Assembly (NCBI GenBank): GCA_012656075.1
Contig: JAAKBF010000246.1
Span: forward strand, 62,001 to 126,000
Length of the DNA: 64,000 nt
Direction of reading: 5' to 3'
From: Phytophthora hibernalis
Lineage: Eukaryota; Oomycota; Peronosporomycetes; Peronosporales; Peronosporaceae
Shown here: piece by piece, positions 54,350 through 64,000 of the stretch
Position numbering within the stretch: the first letter of the stretch is position 1
Layout of the letters: each line of letters begins with the position of its first letter
The notes under the pieces: model-generated
Seen by the model: only the letters and a program-made list of their open reading frames with translations
The model's database searches: none
Told to the model about the DNA's origin: nothing
Made by a program: the position numbers and the translations under genes

Positions 54350-56066
54350 GGACCCCTGAATGTCTGCGGCGACAATGTTGACGTCGGGGTCACCGAGGTT
54401 TTGGGGTGGCCGGAATAGGCGACTTCGAAGCTTGGGAAGACTCGGATGACTATGGGGACCCGATGATGAAATCATCGGACGCCTCCAGGATCTCTAGTTC
54501 CCTCTGAGACCGCAAGGGGTCAACGCCGACGCACTGCGGGTCGGCCGACCATCACGACGAGGTGGTGAAACCACCGCTGAAGAGAGTGATCCATACGGGA
54601 GAATCGCAGCGGTGTGTCGACTTCATCACCCGACAAATCAATGACGTCGGCCGGGATCGGAAGCACCGAGGACCCAGAAGCACGCGATCCCCTCGGTGGT
54701 GACACCGGTGAAGACCCAGGCGGAGGACTCGGTGGCGACGCAGGTGGAGATCCAAGCGGAGGGCTCGGTGGTGATCCACCGAGAGGTGACCCCTTGGAGA
54801 ACACAGCAACGACGACGCCGGTGTTCGACCTTGTGCGTCGGCTCTCAGGTACTGAGACGGGCGGGCCAACGGCTTGCGGGCAGGGAGAGCCGACTTCGGT
54901 GAACCCCGTGGAGGGTGCGTCGGTGTCACCTGTGGTAGGGACGCCGCCGGCGCCTGCTGCCGAAGACGCTTGCGGCGGTTCCGTCGACGCTGGAACACCA
55001 TCGGAATGAGGGCATGTGATCCGAATCCTCGGAGGCGTCCCCAGCAGCCGACGATGACTTCACGGAAGGCTTCGAACCAGCGTCCGAGCCGGGAGCTTCT
55101 TGATTATCGCCCTCCACAATCTTCGAGGAGGCGCTACGCCTGCGCTTCGAAGTGATGCTCGGAAGCACACGATCGAGCAACTCCCAGTCGATGTCGTCCG
55201 CGGTGATGCCTAAACTAGGACAGAAGGAGAGTCAGAAATGGATGACATATCAAGGAAGCACAAACATAACCTACCACCGGAGGCAAGCACCAATGTGTCG
55301 ACATCCAGTTCATGGAGAGCAGCGTGTCGGCGAAGGATGGTGTTCGCACGCTTCAGACTTGCCTCAAGAGCTTGCACCTGAGGCGGTACCACACCGACCG
55401 AGGCTTGGGCAGACGCGTCAAGTGCAGCCCGGTGCCGCGCCACTTGCTAGGTGTAAGCCACCAAACCAGCTTTGAAGCGCTCCCGCTCTAGGTCTGTAGC
55501 ATGTTCCATGTGGCCATCGAGCGACGAGTCGACTCGCCGAGGACGCTGGCGAGCCACACCGACGACGAGTTGGTCCCGCTGGAGCAGGCGTTGCTCAACG
55601 AGGGCCGGAAATGAAGGCTTGGTCGTCGTAGCTGGAGGTGGAACCGTACCAGCAGTGTCGGTCTGACACCCCACCGAGATGAGACGAGTCTCGATGACGC
55701 CGAGTGATTCAGACGTCGATGCAGGTGCACAGCCAAGCAGATACGCTAAGACGGGTGAGGCGTCGGGCGACGAGGAAGGAGTCACCGGATATAGACCACC
55801 GAGAGCACCACCGCCGGCTTAAGGAGTACCAGCCGCATCCTGGGGGAGCGGAACCGAGGCCTCGGTGGAGCTGGGAGTGTCGGCAGGAGCATCAGCAGCT
55901 CCCTGGGAGCAAGCGTGGATAATGGAGACATAAGTGAACGAGAGTGAGAAGACGCTCAAGTTATATGAAGCGATCAAGACGGAGAACGGCTTTCCCCGCC
56001 GTCGGGGGCGATGGCTCGGAGAGCGGCAGCGGTGGCGTCGCTAACAAGACACGACGGAGGCGTCAT
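54350..56066 (-). pseudogene. Antisense gene of gypsy A (copy 2), internally deleted
   Basis: From ATG at 56066 (MTPPSCLVSDATAAALRAIA) it shows the same parts as copy 1: SSPDASPVLAYLLGCAPAST, RLISVGCQTDT, VEQRLLQRDQLVVGVARQ, RRHAALHELDVDTLVLASGG. The same phase-1 intron (55277-55213, GTAGGTT..GTTTAG) leads to ITADDIDWELLDRVLPSITS. Then come EDSDHMPSF, the basic RRRNRRKRLRQQ (about 54992-54957) and the SIM-like VIDLSGDEVDT (about 54645). Most of the coiled coil and the C-terminal block are deleted. Frame changes make this copy non-coding overall. Confidence 0.65.
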
Positions 56067-56194
56067 GGGACTGAGCAACGACACGCCACGACACGCACTA
56101 CTTGCGGAAGTTTGCGTCGAGGCGGGGGCAGTTGTGGCGTTGGGTTTTGAGCGCTCGGTCGCCAGTCAGAAAGGTTGCCCTTGCTGAAGGAAAG

Positions 56195-57025
56195 TGAATA
56201 GCGTGTTCTGATTGGCGGGTTACATTCCCCGCACGACAGTGACCAGGGCAGTTTAGTGACCGAGGCCTCGGTCGACTATAATAAATTCCCGGCCGAGGGT
56301 ACGAACCCTTGTTTGTACCCATTTCAGTTTCGTATCCTCGGTCTTATAAAGTAAAGCCGGGTACAGGATCACATACTGGGATCTGTTCACACTGGATATT
56401 TGTATTTACGTATAGGACTAGCTATAGGATTGACTACAGAGGCTCTCAGAGCCATAGATGAACACAAATAAATCAGCAGTCTTCCCCCAAGTCACCAAGG
56501 GTCAAGTCCGTCTTCGGTAAGTCTAGCTAGCTTATCTTAGGGTCTGGATACGCTCGGCTTGTGGGATGCTGGTCAGCGAGCCTAAGGTACATTGAACCGA
56601 GGGTTTGTTGCTGGTCAGTCCAAGAGATTAGAGTGGCCTAGTGTTGGGAGCGACGAGAAGCGTCGTTCACCATATATTATAGTGGAACCGAGTGTTCCAT
56701 ACATATTTTACTACCCGCCGAGGTTTTACCTCGGCAAACGCGTATTAGGCTTGCCAACCGGTACCCTTCCTTCTGAGGGACTGCGGGGGTTCGCGCGAAA
56801 GCGCAATATTGCATACTAGCCCTCGCTCGTGGCTAGTGGTGCAGGTTATTGGGTTGACCTAATACATCCTAGGCGTACAGAGGGTTCACATCCAACCCGG
56901 CGTAAGGGATCGTTCTTGGTCTTCAGGTTTGATCCAACGCTCGTTTACCTGACAAGGGAAGCGAGTGTTGTTGGTGGGACTCATACCATTTGGTAGTGAG
57001 AATTTCAGCGTGATCCAACACGACA
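56195..57025 (+). repeat. Gypsy A 3' LTR (about 830 bp)
   Basis: The end (…TCCAACACGACA) matches the LTR end beside the primer site of the 5' half. The start is placed at TGAATAG after GAAGGAAAG. A TATA box (TTATAAA, 56344-56350) and AATAAA (56467-56472) are visible, as expected for promoter and polyadenylation signals. The first 300 bases match 25565-25866. Confidence 0.7.
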
Positions 57026-57716
57026 GGGTGTTTTCGATTTTTACATTTTTCATAATTCAGAATTTATTTACAGCCACGTAAGCTATTGGACAAAATACGA
57101 TTTCCCATTGTGTGACTTCATCCACTTCCATTATTAATATGTGGCATGTCCTACCTGTATCGTAATGACTAGTCGCACAGTTTAGCCGATTCCACAACCG
57201 GTAGGCACGCCATTGGTCCAAGGTCTAGCTATGCAGTTAGAAGAATGATAAGCACCTGCTGTTGTTGCTCGGATCGCTCGATCTCCTTCCTACGTGAGGT
57301 GCTGGCGGTTCCGATGCTCGTGGCTCTCCGTGTTATATTACGGAAAGGTGCGGTCTTCGCAGTAGTGTCGATGTGCTCGGTAGGATACAGATAGGAAAGT
57401 GAATTACATTAAAGGGATACAGTTGGTCCTGGTTCGCGACTTCTTCCTAGTGTGCTCTCCTTAAGTTTCTTCTTCAACTTGCGTTACGTCTAGTCGCATC
57501 TATCCCTATATACACATGAATGGGTAACTTCAATGCTTCAATACCACGCGGGATCGAGCTAGAGATTTTGTGGCACTCTTAAGTCCACGAGCGTCGCTCC
57601 AACTGCAATCAGCTGACTGAGTAACATCCACGCATCACCATTACGTTGGATGTTGCAGCTGCAAGCGAGCGATCGTCAATACTCAATCAAGGTGCATGCA
57701 TCACCAGCCCGCACAT
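57026..57716. other. No gene; flank and probable copia B 3' region
   Basis: Between the gypsy A LTR and the copia B RNase H stop. The 3' LTR of copia B should lie here, but no second copy exists in the window to confirm it. Confidence 0.4.
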
Positions 57717-59606
57717 CTAGATGAGATTCACGAACTGGGGTGTGGGCAGCGCCTTGGTGAGAAAGGCAGCTTCTTGTGAGCCTGACGGTACATGCTGAAT
57801 GTCGATGTCACCACGAGTCACATGATCTCGGATAAAATGGAGTCGTAAGTCGATGTGTTTTGCTATGGACACACCACATTGGTTGGTTGCGATCGAAATA
57901 GCGGATTTGTTGTCAACAATAACAGAAGACGATAATAATTTCTTGAAACCCATCTCTCCAAATAGTTGTCGGAGCCAAATAATTTCCTGCGTGGCAAGTG
58001 CCAAAGCAGTGTACTCTACTTCCGCAGTGGATAATGCAACGGCAGCTTGCTTCTTCGACTTGAACCCAACCGGACCCCCACTGATTTTGATCAAAACACC
58101 AGACGTTGAGCGGCGTGTAGCAGTGTCATCTCCCCAGTTTGCATCGCTAAACCCCACAATTGCCCCGACTGGCTGTAGGGTTCGACGAAATGCCAATCCT
58201 ATCGAGATGGTACCTTTCAGGTACCTGAGCACTCGAATACCCGCTCGCCAGGGAACATCATGTGGATTCTCCAGAAACTGTGATAGAATACTTGTCGAAA
58301 TACAAATGTCCGGTCGCGTTCCGTTGGCCACATAAAGCAGTGACCCGATTAACTCGCGATACGGCTTGTTCGATCGTGGCAAGCTGTTCGGATCCACGGC
58401 GTGAAGATCTTGGCCAGGTACGTTTGACTTTCTAACAGCATTGGCCTCAATTTGACCAAAGTTCTTAAGCATTCTGCCAATAAACTGCGTCTGTTTGAGA
58501 GCGAGTTGGCCTTCTCTCGATTGTGCTGCGCCTCCCTCCCGAGGATAAACTTCGTGTCGCCAAGTGATTTTACCTTGAAGTGCTCGCCCAGGACCCTTTC
58601 CACGTGAGTCGCTTCCGCTGCATTGCTGCATCCAACAAGGAGATCGTCGACGCATAAAATCACGAACACTGGTCCATGTGGGCTATCACGAACAAAGTTC
58701 AACTGGTATGAGAGACACTGCCGAAATCCGGCTTTCAAGAAGACTTGATGAATCGTTTTGTACCACTCAGCACCGGCTTGCTTTAAGCCGTTGATACTTT
58801 GCGTAGCTGGCAGACCATTCCGTCGCCAACATTAATTCCGTGGGGTATTTTCATATGCACCTCTTCCTCAAGAGTACCATGAAAAATGGGGTTTCGATGT
58901 CAAATTGTTTTATCTGGTACCCGAGCTGGCAGCATTCAGCCAAGAAAACACGAATTGTTGCAAGGCTTGCAACTGGAGCGTAGGTTTCGGAATAATCCAC
59001 ACCGAAAGTTTGTAGAAATCCAAGCGCTACGATCCGGGCATTGAACCGTGTCACATTTCCGTGCTCGTCGTGTTTCAGAGCGAACACCCATTTGAAGCCG
59101 ATGACCTTGACGTTTGGTGGTCTGCGCACAAGATTCCAGGTATGGTTCTCAACATGGGCACGTATTTCAGACCGAATCGCTTCTTTCCAGCGAGCCGCGT
59201 CAGGCGATGCCATGGCTTCGCCATAACACTGCGGAACATCCACAGCGGACAACGCTATCTCATAGTCATCATCGGTCCTGGGCCGTTTAGGGTCAGATTC
59301 TCCAGTGTCACTAGCGAGAATTGAAGATGTTGGAGAGCCTACCGGCTCTGGTGTCTCAAGTAACCGATGTTGTGCGCTCGAATGTCGTTCTGGCGGTGGC
59401 AGAGCGAGAGGTTCACGTTGTAGCTGCTGTAGTAACGGAGAGCTTGTTAAAATTCGTGGTGCCTGGTAGTTTGTACGACCTCGTGCACGACCGTCACGAA
59501 AGACTATGGGATTCCCCGCCTGCTCTGATACCACTGGCAAAATGTGACGCGTTGTATTTAAGCGAGGCACTTCTGGCACACCGTGGGATTGAACTTCTGG
59601 TTGCAA
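57717..59606 (-). pseudogene. Copia B reverse transcriptase and RNase H
   Basis: RT pieces: ARWKEAIRSEIRAHVENHTW, FKWVFALKHDEHGNVTRF, TFGVDYSETYAPVASLATIR, the catalytic CVDDLLVGCS (second frame, about 58650) and SLGDTKFILGREAQ. RNase H reads GIRVLRYLKGTISIGLAFRR, VGFSDANWGDDTATRRSTSG, STAEVEYTALALATQEIIWL and HIDLRLHFIRDHV; all four acidic or His positions expected for copia RNase H are visible. Frame changes near 58860 and 58550 separate the parts. Confidence 0.85.
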
Positions 59607-60124
59607 TGGCAGTTCTTTGTCGGAAGATTGTTGATATATCGACAGCTGATCGTACCAAAATCGTCAACATCCATATCAACAGGAGCTTCTTCCATGTCCG
59701 TGTCCTCAACTTGTGGGATGTTTTGTGCGGTAGGTTCAATTACTCTGGATAATCTACTCGAAACATCTATGTCATCATCGGGCATGTATGGAGAAGTTAC
59801 GTCAGTGAAATCGCGCACTTCCCTGTATGGAGAGGCACCTCGTGCATCAAGCCGAGCCGTCCGTGACGTAACAAGTTGCTGAACTTCTTCATCCCAGACA
59901 CGATAAGCTTTGGAGCCGGGTGTATACCCAAGGAAGTTACAGCTGTGCGCCTTGCTGTCCCATTTTGAACGTCGAAACTTGTCTACATGGACAACCCCCG
60001 TGATCCGAACACGCGTAAATGACTCAAGTCGGGCTTGACTCCATGGGTCAACTGGTACGGAGTCATGTCACCTCGTGCGGTGTTTGGGAGGCGGTTAACC
60101 CGATAAACCGCCGTCATAATCGTC

Positions 60125-60871
60125 TCACCCCATCAGCCCTTGCTTAGTTGTTGATAGTGTAGCATTGAACGTGCATTTTCGACGATGCTCCGATTCATCC
60201 TTTCTGCCAGGCCATTTTGGTGGGGTGAATACGGTGCGGATGTCTGACGAGATATGCCATGAGAAGAACATTGTCGCTCTGAATGACTTTAATGCGGTGC
60301 TGGGTCTGGTTTCAAGAAGGTTCTTGAACTCAGCAAACTTGTCAGGAACTTCGCTCTTTGCCTTCATCGTATAGGTACACACAAATTGTAAGAAATCGTC
60401 GTCAAAACACACCACATACTTAGCTCCACCTCGTGACTGCGGGTTCATTGGTCCCATCTCATCACTATGAAAGAACTGAAGAGGTCCGCTTGACTTCACC
60501 TGGCTTCTAGACTGTAGGGAAAATCCTTTCACAGTCAGTTTACCGCAGGCACATCCAGTGCACGGACAGTCTTCAAATTCTTGTGCTGGAAATTGCGTCA
60601 CGTCGTTACCTGCATTCGCGGCTTGATTCATCCGTGTGGCGGGAATGTGCCCCAACCGAGCATGCGACACATTAACATCAGGGTTGATCACACTTAAGGC
60701 AGCAACTGCTGTGTCATCAGTACTCTGCGTTTGAGCAGCAATACTCCAGATATACAAGCGTCCCTCCCTTTTCACTCGTGACACGATCTGTTCATCCAGC
60801 GATACCACACACTGGTCAAACCCGAATAAGAGCTGTACGGCTTTTGCAGCCAAGGCAAATACTGAGATCAA
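60125..60871 (-). pseudogene. Copia B integrase, partial
   Basis: The finger (VSHARLGHIPATRMNQAANA, then CPCTGCACGK) and the core start (FFHSDEMGPMNPQSRGGAKY) with its first Asp are present. The middle Asp region reads out of frame (FRATMFFSWHISSDIRTVFT), and the catalytic Glu region overlaps a frame change (PPKWPGRKDESEHRRKC corresponds to NGLAERMNR in the other frame). Inactive. Confidence 0.75.
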
Positions 60872-61108
60872 TTATTGACTGATACCAGGAATATACAGTA
60901 CCTCGGTCAAGAAAATGGACTTGCCGTTGTCAAGTACAAACTTCACAATGCCCATTGCTTTAGCTGGCAGTCGCTCACCGTTGGCGACAGTAATCGTACC
61001 CGCTAACTCCTCCATTTCCAAGAGGTCATCCATGTCACCCGTCATGAGCGAGCTAGCTCGACTAGCAAGCAGCCACGAGCTCGTAAACGCCTCTGCGGCG
61101 GAAAACAA
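60872..61108 (-). pseudogene. Copia B protease with destroyed active site
   Basis: SSWLLASRASSLMTGDMDDL aligns to the usual WLLDSGASSHMTGD of copia proteases: Asp is replaced by Ala and Gly by Arg, so D-S-G is A-S-R. The rest (GIVKFVLDNGKSIFLTEVLY) is well preserved. Confidence 0.75.
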
Positions 61109-61437
61109 AAATCCGTCGCTGCCGTTATGGGTATTCAGCTGAGGACAATCCGCACGTTTGTGGACTATCTTGTCACTTTCGAAACACTTACCGCGGAAGC
61201 CTTTAGCCCCCCGCGGCCTCCACTAGCGCTGCGACCATGACGACCGCCATTTCCGACACGACCACCGCGGCCGCGGCCACCTCCATTGCTGCGCCATTGT
61301 CTATTCCCTCGGCCCCCGCTTGGAACACCTCCATAACGGGTTTGGTACGATGCTTCAAAAGCGGTCTTTACCTTATCACGCTTTTGCAATGTGGTGAACT
61401 CACGGCGCAACAACTCTTTCGCTTCCAACATCAACAC
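61109..61437 (-). pseudogene. Copia B gag C-terminus with degenerate zinc knuckle
   Basis: EAKELLRREFTTLQKRDKVK is the end of the gag helical domain, then a Gly/Arg-rich RNA-binding stretch, then KCFESDKIVHKRADC, a CCHC knuckle whose second Cys is Ser. Gag upstream of 61437 is missing. Confidence 0.7.
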
Positions 61438-64000
61438 GTCGCCTGGAATCCACTTGAACTGGGGCTAGAATTCAGCTAATCGTTGAACCATCGGGCAACT
61501 CTACGGTTGGTTGTCTTTTGCGTCAATATTGTCTCAATACTCTTGTGGTCCGTCTCCACAGTGAATGGACGATCGAGTAGATAGACTCACCACACTCGTA
61601 GAGCATTCATGATGGTCAACAGTTCTTGTTCTCGCACAGGACAGTGGAGCTCGGCTGGTTTCATCTTACGACGAGCATACGCGATTGGATGCTCGAGCTC
61701 TCCCTCCTTTTGAAACAAAACTCCCCTATGGCAAAGTTCGATGCATCCATGCGAATGCCAAACGGTTTGTCGAAATCAGGAAGTTGAAGAACGGGAGGGG
61801 CTGACAGACGCCGCTTGAGCTCATTGAAACACTCAAGTTGGTGGTCTGTGAGCTGAAGCGTTTTCTTGGGCCGCAAGCCTTCAGTATTTTCGCGAAGAGG
61901 TCCGGCAAACTGCGCGAAGTCTGCACAAAAGCGCGACACGTACACTGTCGTGCCCAAGAAACTCTCCATTTGCTTCTTTGTGCGTGTAATTGGCCATTCC
62001 TTAATGACGCGCACTTTGTCAGGGTCCATTCGAACACCATTGCGTCCAACAAAATCTCCCAGGCATGGGATTTCCTCAATGCAGAACTGACACTTAGCTA
62101 GTTTGACGTAGATTTCTTGTTCTTGACACCTTTGCAACACACGATCCAGGTCTTCAACACGCGTCTGGACATCCTTGTCCTGCGTGAATAATAAATGTCA
62201 TCAAAGTAGATCCGCATGACATCACGTAGATCGCTGAAGACTCGCTGTAACAGACGAAAGTACCAGGACTGCCACTGAGCCCCACAGGGGTGACAAGATA
62301 CTCAAAAAGCCCATCAGGCGTCGCAAAAGCAGTAAATCGGATGTCTGATTCCAGGAGTTTTACCTGGTAGTAGACCCACAGTAGGTCCATGCAGGAAAAT
62401 CAGTAGCTACCGCCCATAGCGTCAAACGTATCTTCTTTCCTTGACATCGGAATAGCTGGCAGAATGGTAGCACTATTGAGCTGACGATAGTCATGAATAA
62501 TGCGCCATCCAACGGGCTTCTTTACACAGAACGTCGGGGAACAGAAAGCGGAAGTACTCGGCCGAATAACACCTGCTTGCACAATTTCTTTGGTCCAGTC
62601 TTGGATCACTTGGCGCTGCTGGGGGCTCTGACACCACTGTTTTACCGATATCGGTTGTGTTCCCGGTTGGAGCTGCATTTCATGCTCGATCCCTTCACGG
62701 CCAGGGGTGGGGTATTCGGCAACTCCGTACGAAACACGGTGTCTCGATACTTGAGTAGTACTTCATATGCTGAGTTGTCCACTAACGCCTCCCATCCTTG
62801 CTGCTTGAAACGCTCAGTGTTTTTGGTGTCGTGTGGGTTGACAACAAAACCAGCTTCGACGTCCTTCCCTTTTGTGTAGTCCCTTCGCAAACTGCTTCGA
62901 CGAAATGAGCTTCGTGTGACCAAACTTGCCCGAGTGTCCGTGCTGTCTAGATAGCGGAAGGTCTCGCGGTTCTTGTGCGCTTTTGAAGCGGCGCCCTCAA
63001 TTATGCGAGCCGGTGGTTGTTTTGGGCACCACCAGTTGTTGCGACGGCGGTTCGGACGTTTGAGCACGAGGACGAAGCAACGAACGTTCCCAATCGATGT
63101 CGGGGTTGTTCTCTCGAAGCCACTTCATGCCAAGCATCACGTCCTTGTCCTCCGGTACCGGCATGACTGTAAAGGTAGTCGGGAAGTCAGGAATCTTCAA
63201 CTACATTTCGACGGTTCTTCGTGGACACCGAACCGTCTGGTCGTAGCCTAAACTAATTGTCATAATGTCATCACCATGTTCCGTGATGTCCAGTTGTAGC
63301 CGTTCTGCGAGTGACTCCGTACTGCTGTTCAGATTACTACCATTGTCGACAACGATTGACACTTCAGTGGGTTCCTCATTACTCTTGAAAGCTAACGCCT
63401 TGACTTTCAATATCGCGTAAAATGATCCGCCCACGTAGTGGTTCATCTCCTTGCTCGACTTACACTGAGGCTTGATATGACCAACTTATCCACAATTATA
63501 ACAAGTAGCGGACTTACGTCAATCTTCCTTCGGTCCACCCATTCATGGCGGTTTCCGATCCCCCGACTTCACTGGCTTATGAAGCGGAGGTCAACTGTTT
63601 GTGGCGGACTTCGACGATGGTTGATTGGACACAGAAGCATTGACGGACTGACCTCCATAGTGTGCAAATTCGAAGTTTGTAGCAATCTCAATGACTTCAT
63701 GGAGAAACCGTGGACTTAGTTCCTTCACCTTCTTCGCCGTTTCTGTGAGTAGACCATTCTGAAAGTAGAACCGCTTTCCGATCTCTGAAATCTCCAACTC
63801 AGACTGCGACATTAAGTCCTGGAACGAGGACACGTATTCATGGATGGCCCCTGTTGCTTCAGGTTGAATATTCTCTCGCGAAGGCTTTTCTCAAAGTCTT
63901 TCGGGCGAAAGCGCTCGCGCAGCTTTGCCTTGAACAGCGACCATGCCTTCGGCATCCCCGCGGTCTCACAGTCTGACGAGAAGGCACGGTAGCCGTTCAG
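61438..64000 (-). mobile_element. Ty3/gypsy B2, inverted near-identical partner of B1
   Basis: On the minus strand: gag end (LMSQSELEISEIGKRFYFQN, 63833-63591), zinc knuckle with a TAA inside (CYNCG, stop, VGHIKPQC), protease (VSIVVDNGSNLNSSTESLAE; DNG where D-S/T-G is usual), RT and RNase H up to 61438. From about 63260 to 61438 it is almost identical to B1 at 35379-37205, including the same stops. It continues beyond the right edge. The 3' part of pol is replaced by copia B gag. Confidence 0.85.

Larger units (their letters stand above)
52882..57025 (+). mobile_element. Ty3/gypsy family A, 3' half (copy 2)
   Basis: Starts in the second RNase H (GVM, then ACRRETLMAQL in the next frame), lacks the integrase catalytic core, and has the integrase tail and chromodomain to 54170, the antisense gene (56066 to about 54350) and a 3' LTR ending CACGACA at 57025. 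The order pol, antisense gene, LTR repeats that of copy 1. Its left end corresponds to the codon where the 5' half at 28839 stops. Confidence 0.85.
57717..61437 (-). mobile_element. Ty1/copia element B (decayed, 5' end replaced)
   Basis: Minus-strand order: gag remnant (61437-61165), protease (61108-60872), integrase (60871-60125), linker, RT (59606-58400) and RNase H (to 57717). This family is different from copia A. It is cut at 61437/61438, where gypsy B2 RNase H sequence begins in the same orientation. Confidence 0.85.

Noticed and set aside
1..64000. tRNA, rRNA or other structured RNA genes
   Set aside because: No cloverleaf, box A/B pair, 5S-like segment or snRNA motif was recognised by eye. 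A covariance-model scan was not possible, so small RNAs cannot be excluded.

Overview
The window looks like nuclear DNA from an oomycete of the Phytophthora / downy mildew group. The host genes have short introns (about 60-90 bases, GT..AG, CTGAC or TACTAAC-like branch sites). They include eukaryotic machinery: an SMN homologue, the WASH-complex subunit SWIP, a SET/AWS histone methyltransferase and a TKL-type receptor pseudokinase. The rest is the mix typical of large Phytophthora genomes: Ty3/gypsy and Ty1/copia LTR elements, piggyBac-like, hAT and Helitron-like remnants. The assignment rests on gene style and families recognised by eye; no search was run.

Layout: 1-3957 is a copia element (minus strand) running off the left edge. 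3958-7090 holds a chromodomain-bearing remnant and a fragment that may derive from the M96 mating-protein family. 7091-18858 is the gene-rich part: a 55-residue spliced membrane protein, an SMN homologue, a receptor pseudokinase with about one exon per leucine-rich-like repeat, a large ankyrin-repeat gene, a hAT-type MITE with 8-bp target duplication, an unknown 217-residue ORF, and a SET methyltransferase. 19240-43440 is a nest of transposons: a Helitron-like fragment, gypsy family A copy 1, piggyBac 1 interrupted by a 928-bp LTR (family C), the 5' half of a family A gypsy (minus strand), a BED-finger fragment, gypsy B1, an orphan gene and piggyBac 2. 43750-50268 is a divergent gene pair, WASHC4/SWIP (minus) and a glutamate/dicarboxylate:Na+ symporter (plus). 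50755-64000 is transposons again: hAT, the 3' half of a family A gypsy, copia B, and gypsy B2, which is an inverted near-identical partner of B1.

The most unusual feature is in gypsy family A. Two copies carry, between the end of pol (integrase tail plus chromodomain) and the 3' LTR, a long gene on the opposite strand. It is spliced at the same place in both copies and encodes a coiled-coil, basic (NLS-like) and Pro/Ser-rich protein with a SUMO-interaction-like motif. The family also has a second, archaeal-type RNase H after the usual one. Antisense genes in this position are known from plant Tat-lineage gypsy elements; I do not know of one described in oomycetes.

A second large-scale signal is that the 5' half of a family A element (minus, left end at 28839) and a 3' half (plus, left end at 52882) break at the same codon of the second RNase H. 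That is what a 24-kb inversion, or a misjoin, with one breakpoint inside one element would leave.

Conserved host genes (WASHC4, symporter, SET, SMN, ankyrin) show repeated single-base deletions that restore the expected frame when allowed for, often in homopolymers. Two duplicated gypsy copies differ from each other mostly by single-base indels and a few substitutions. Residual long-read consensus errors are therefore a serious alternative to gene death for the host genes. Transposons additionally carry true stops shared between copies.
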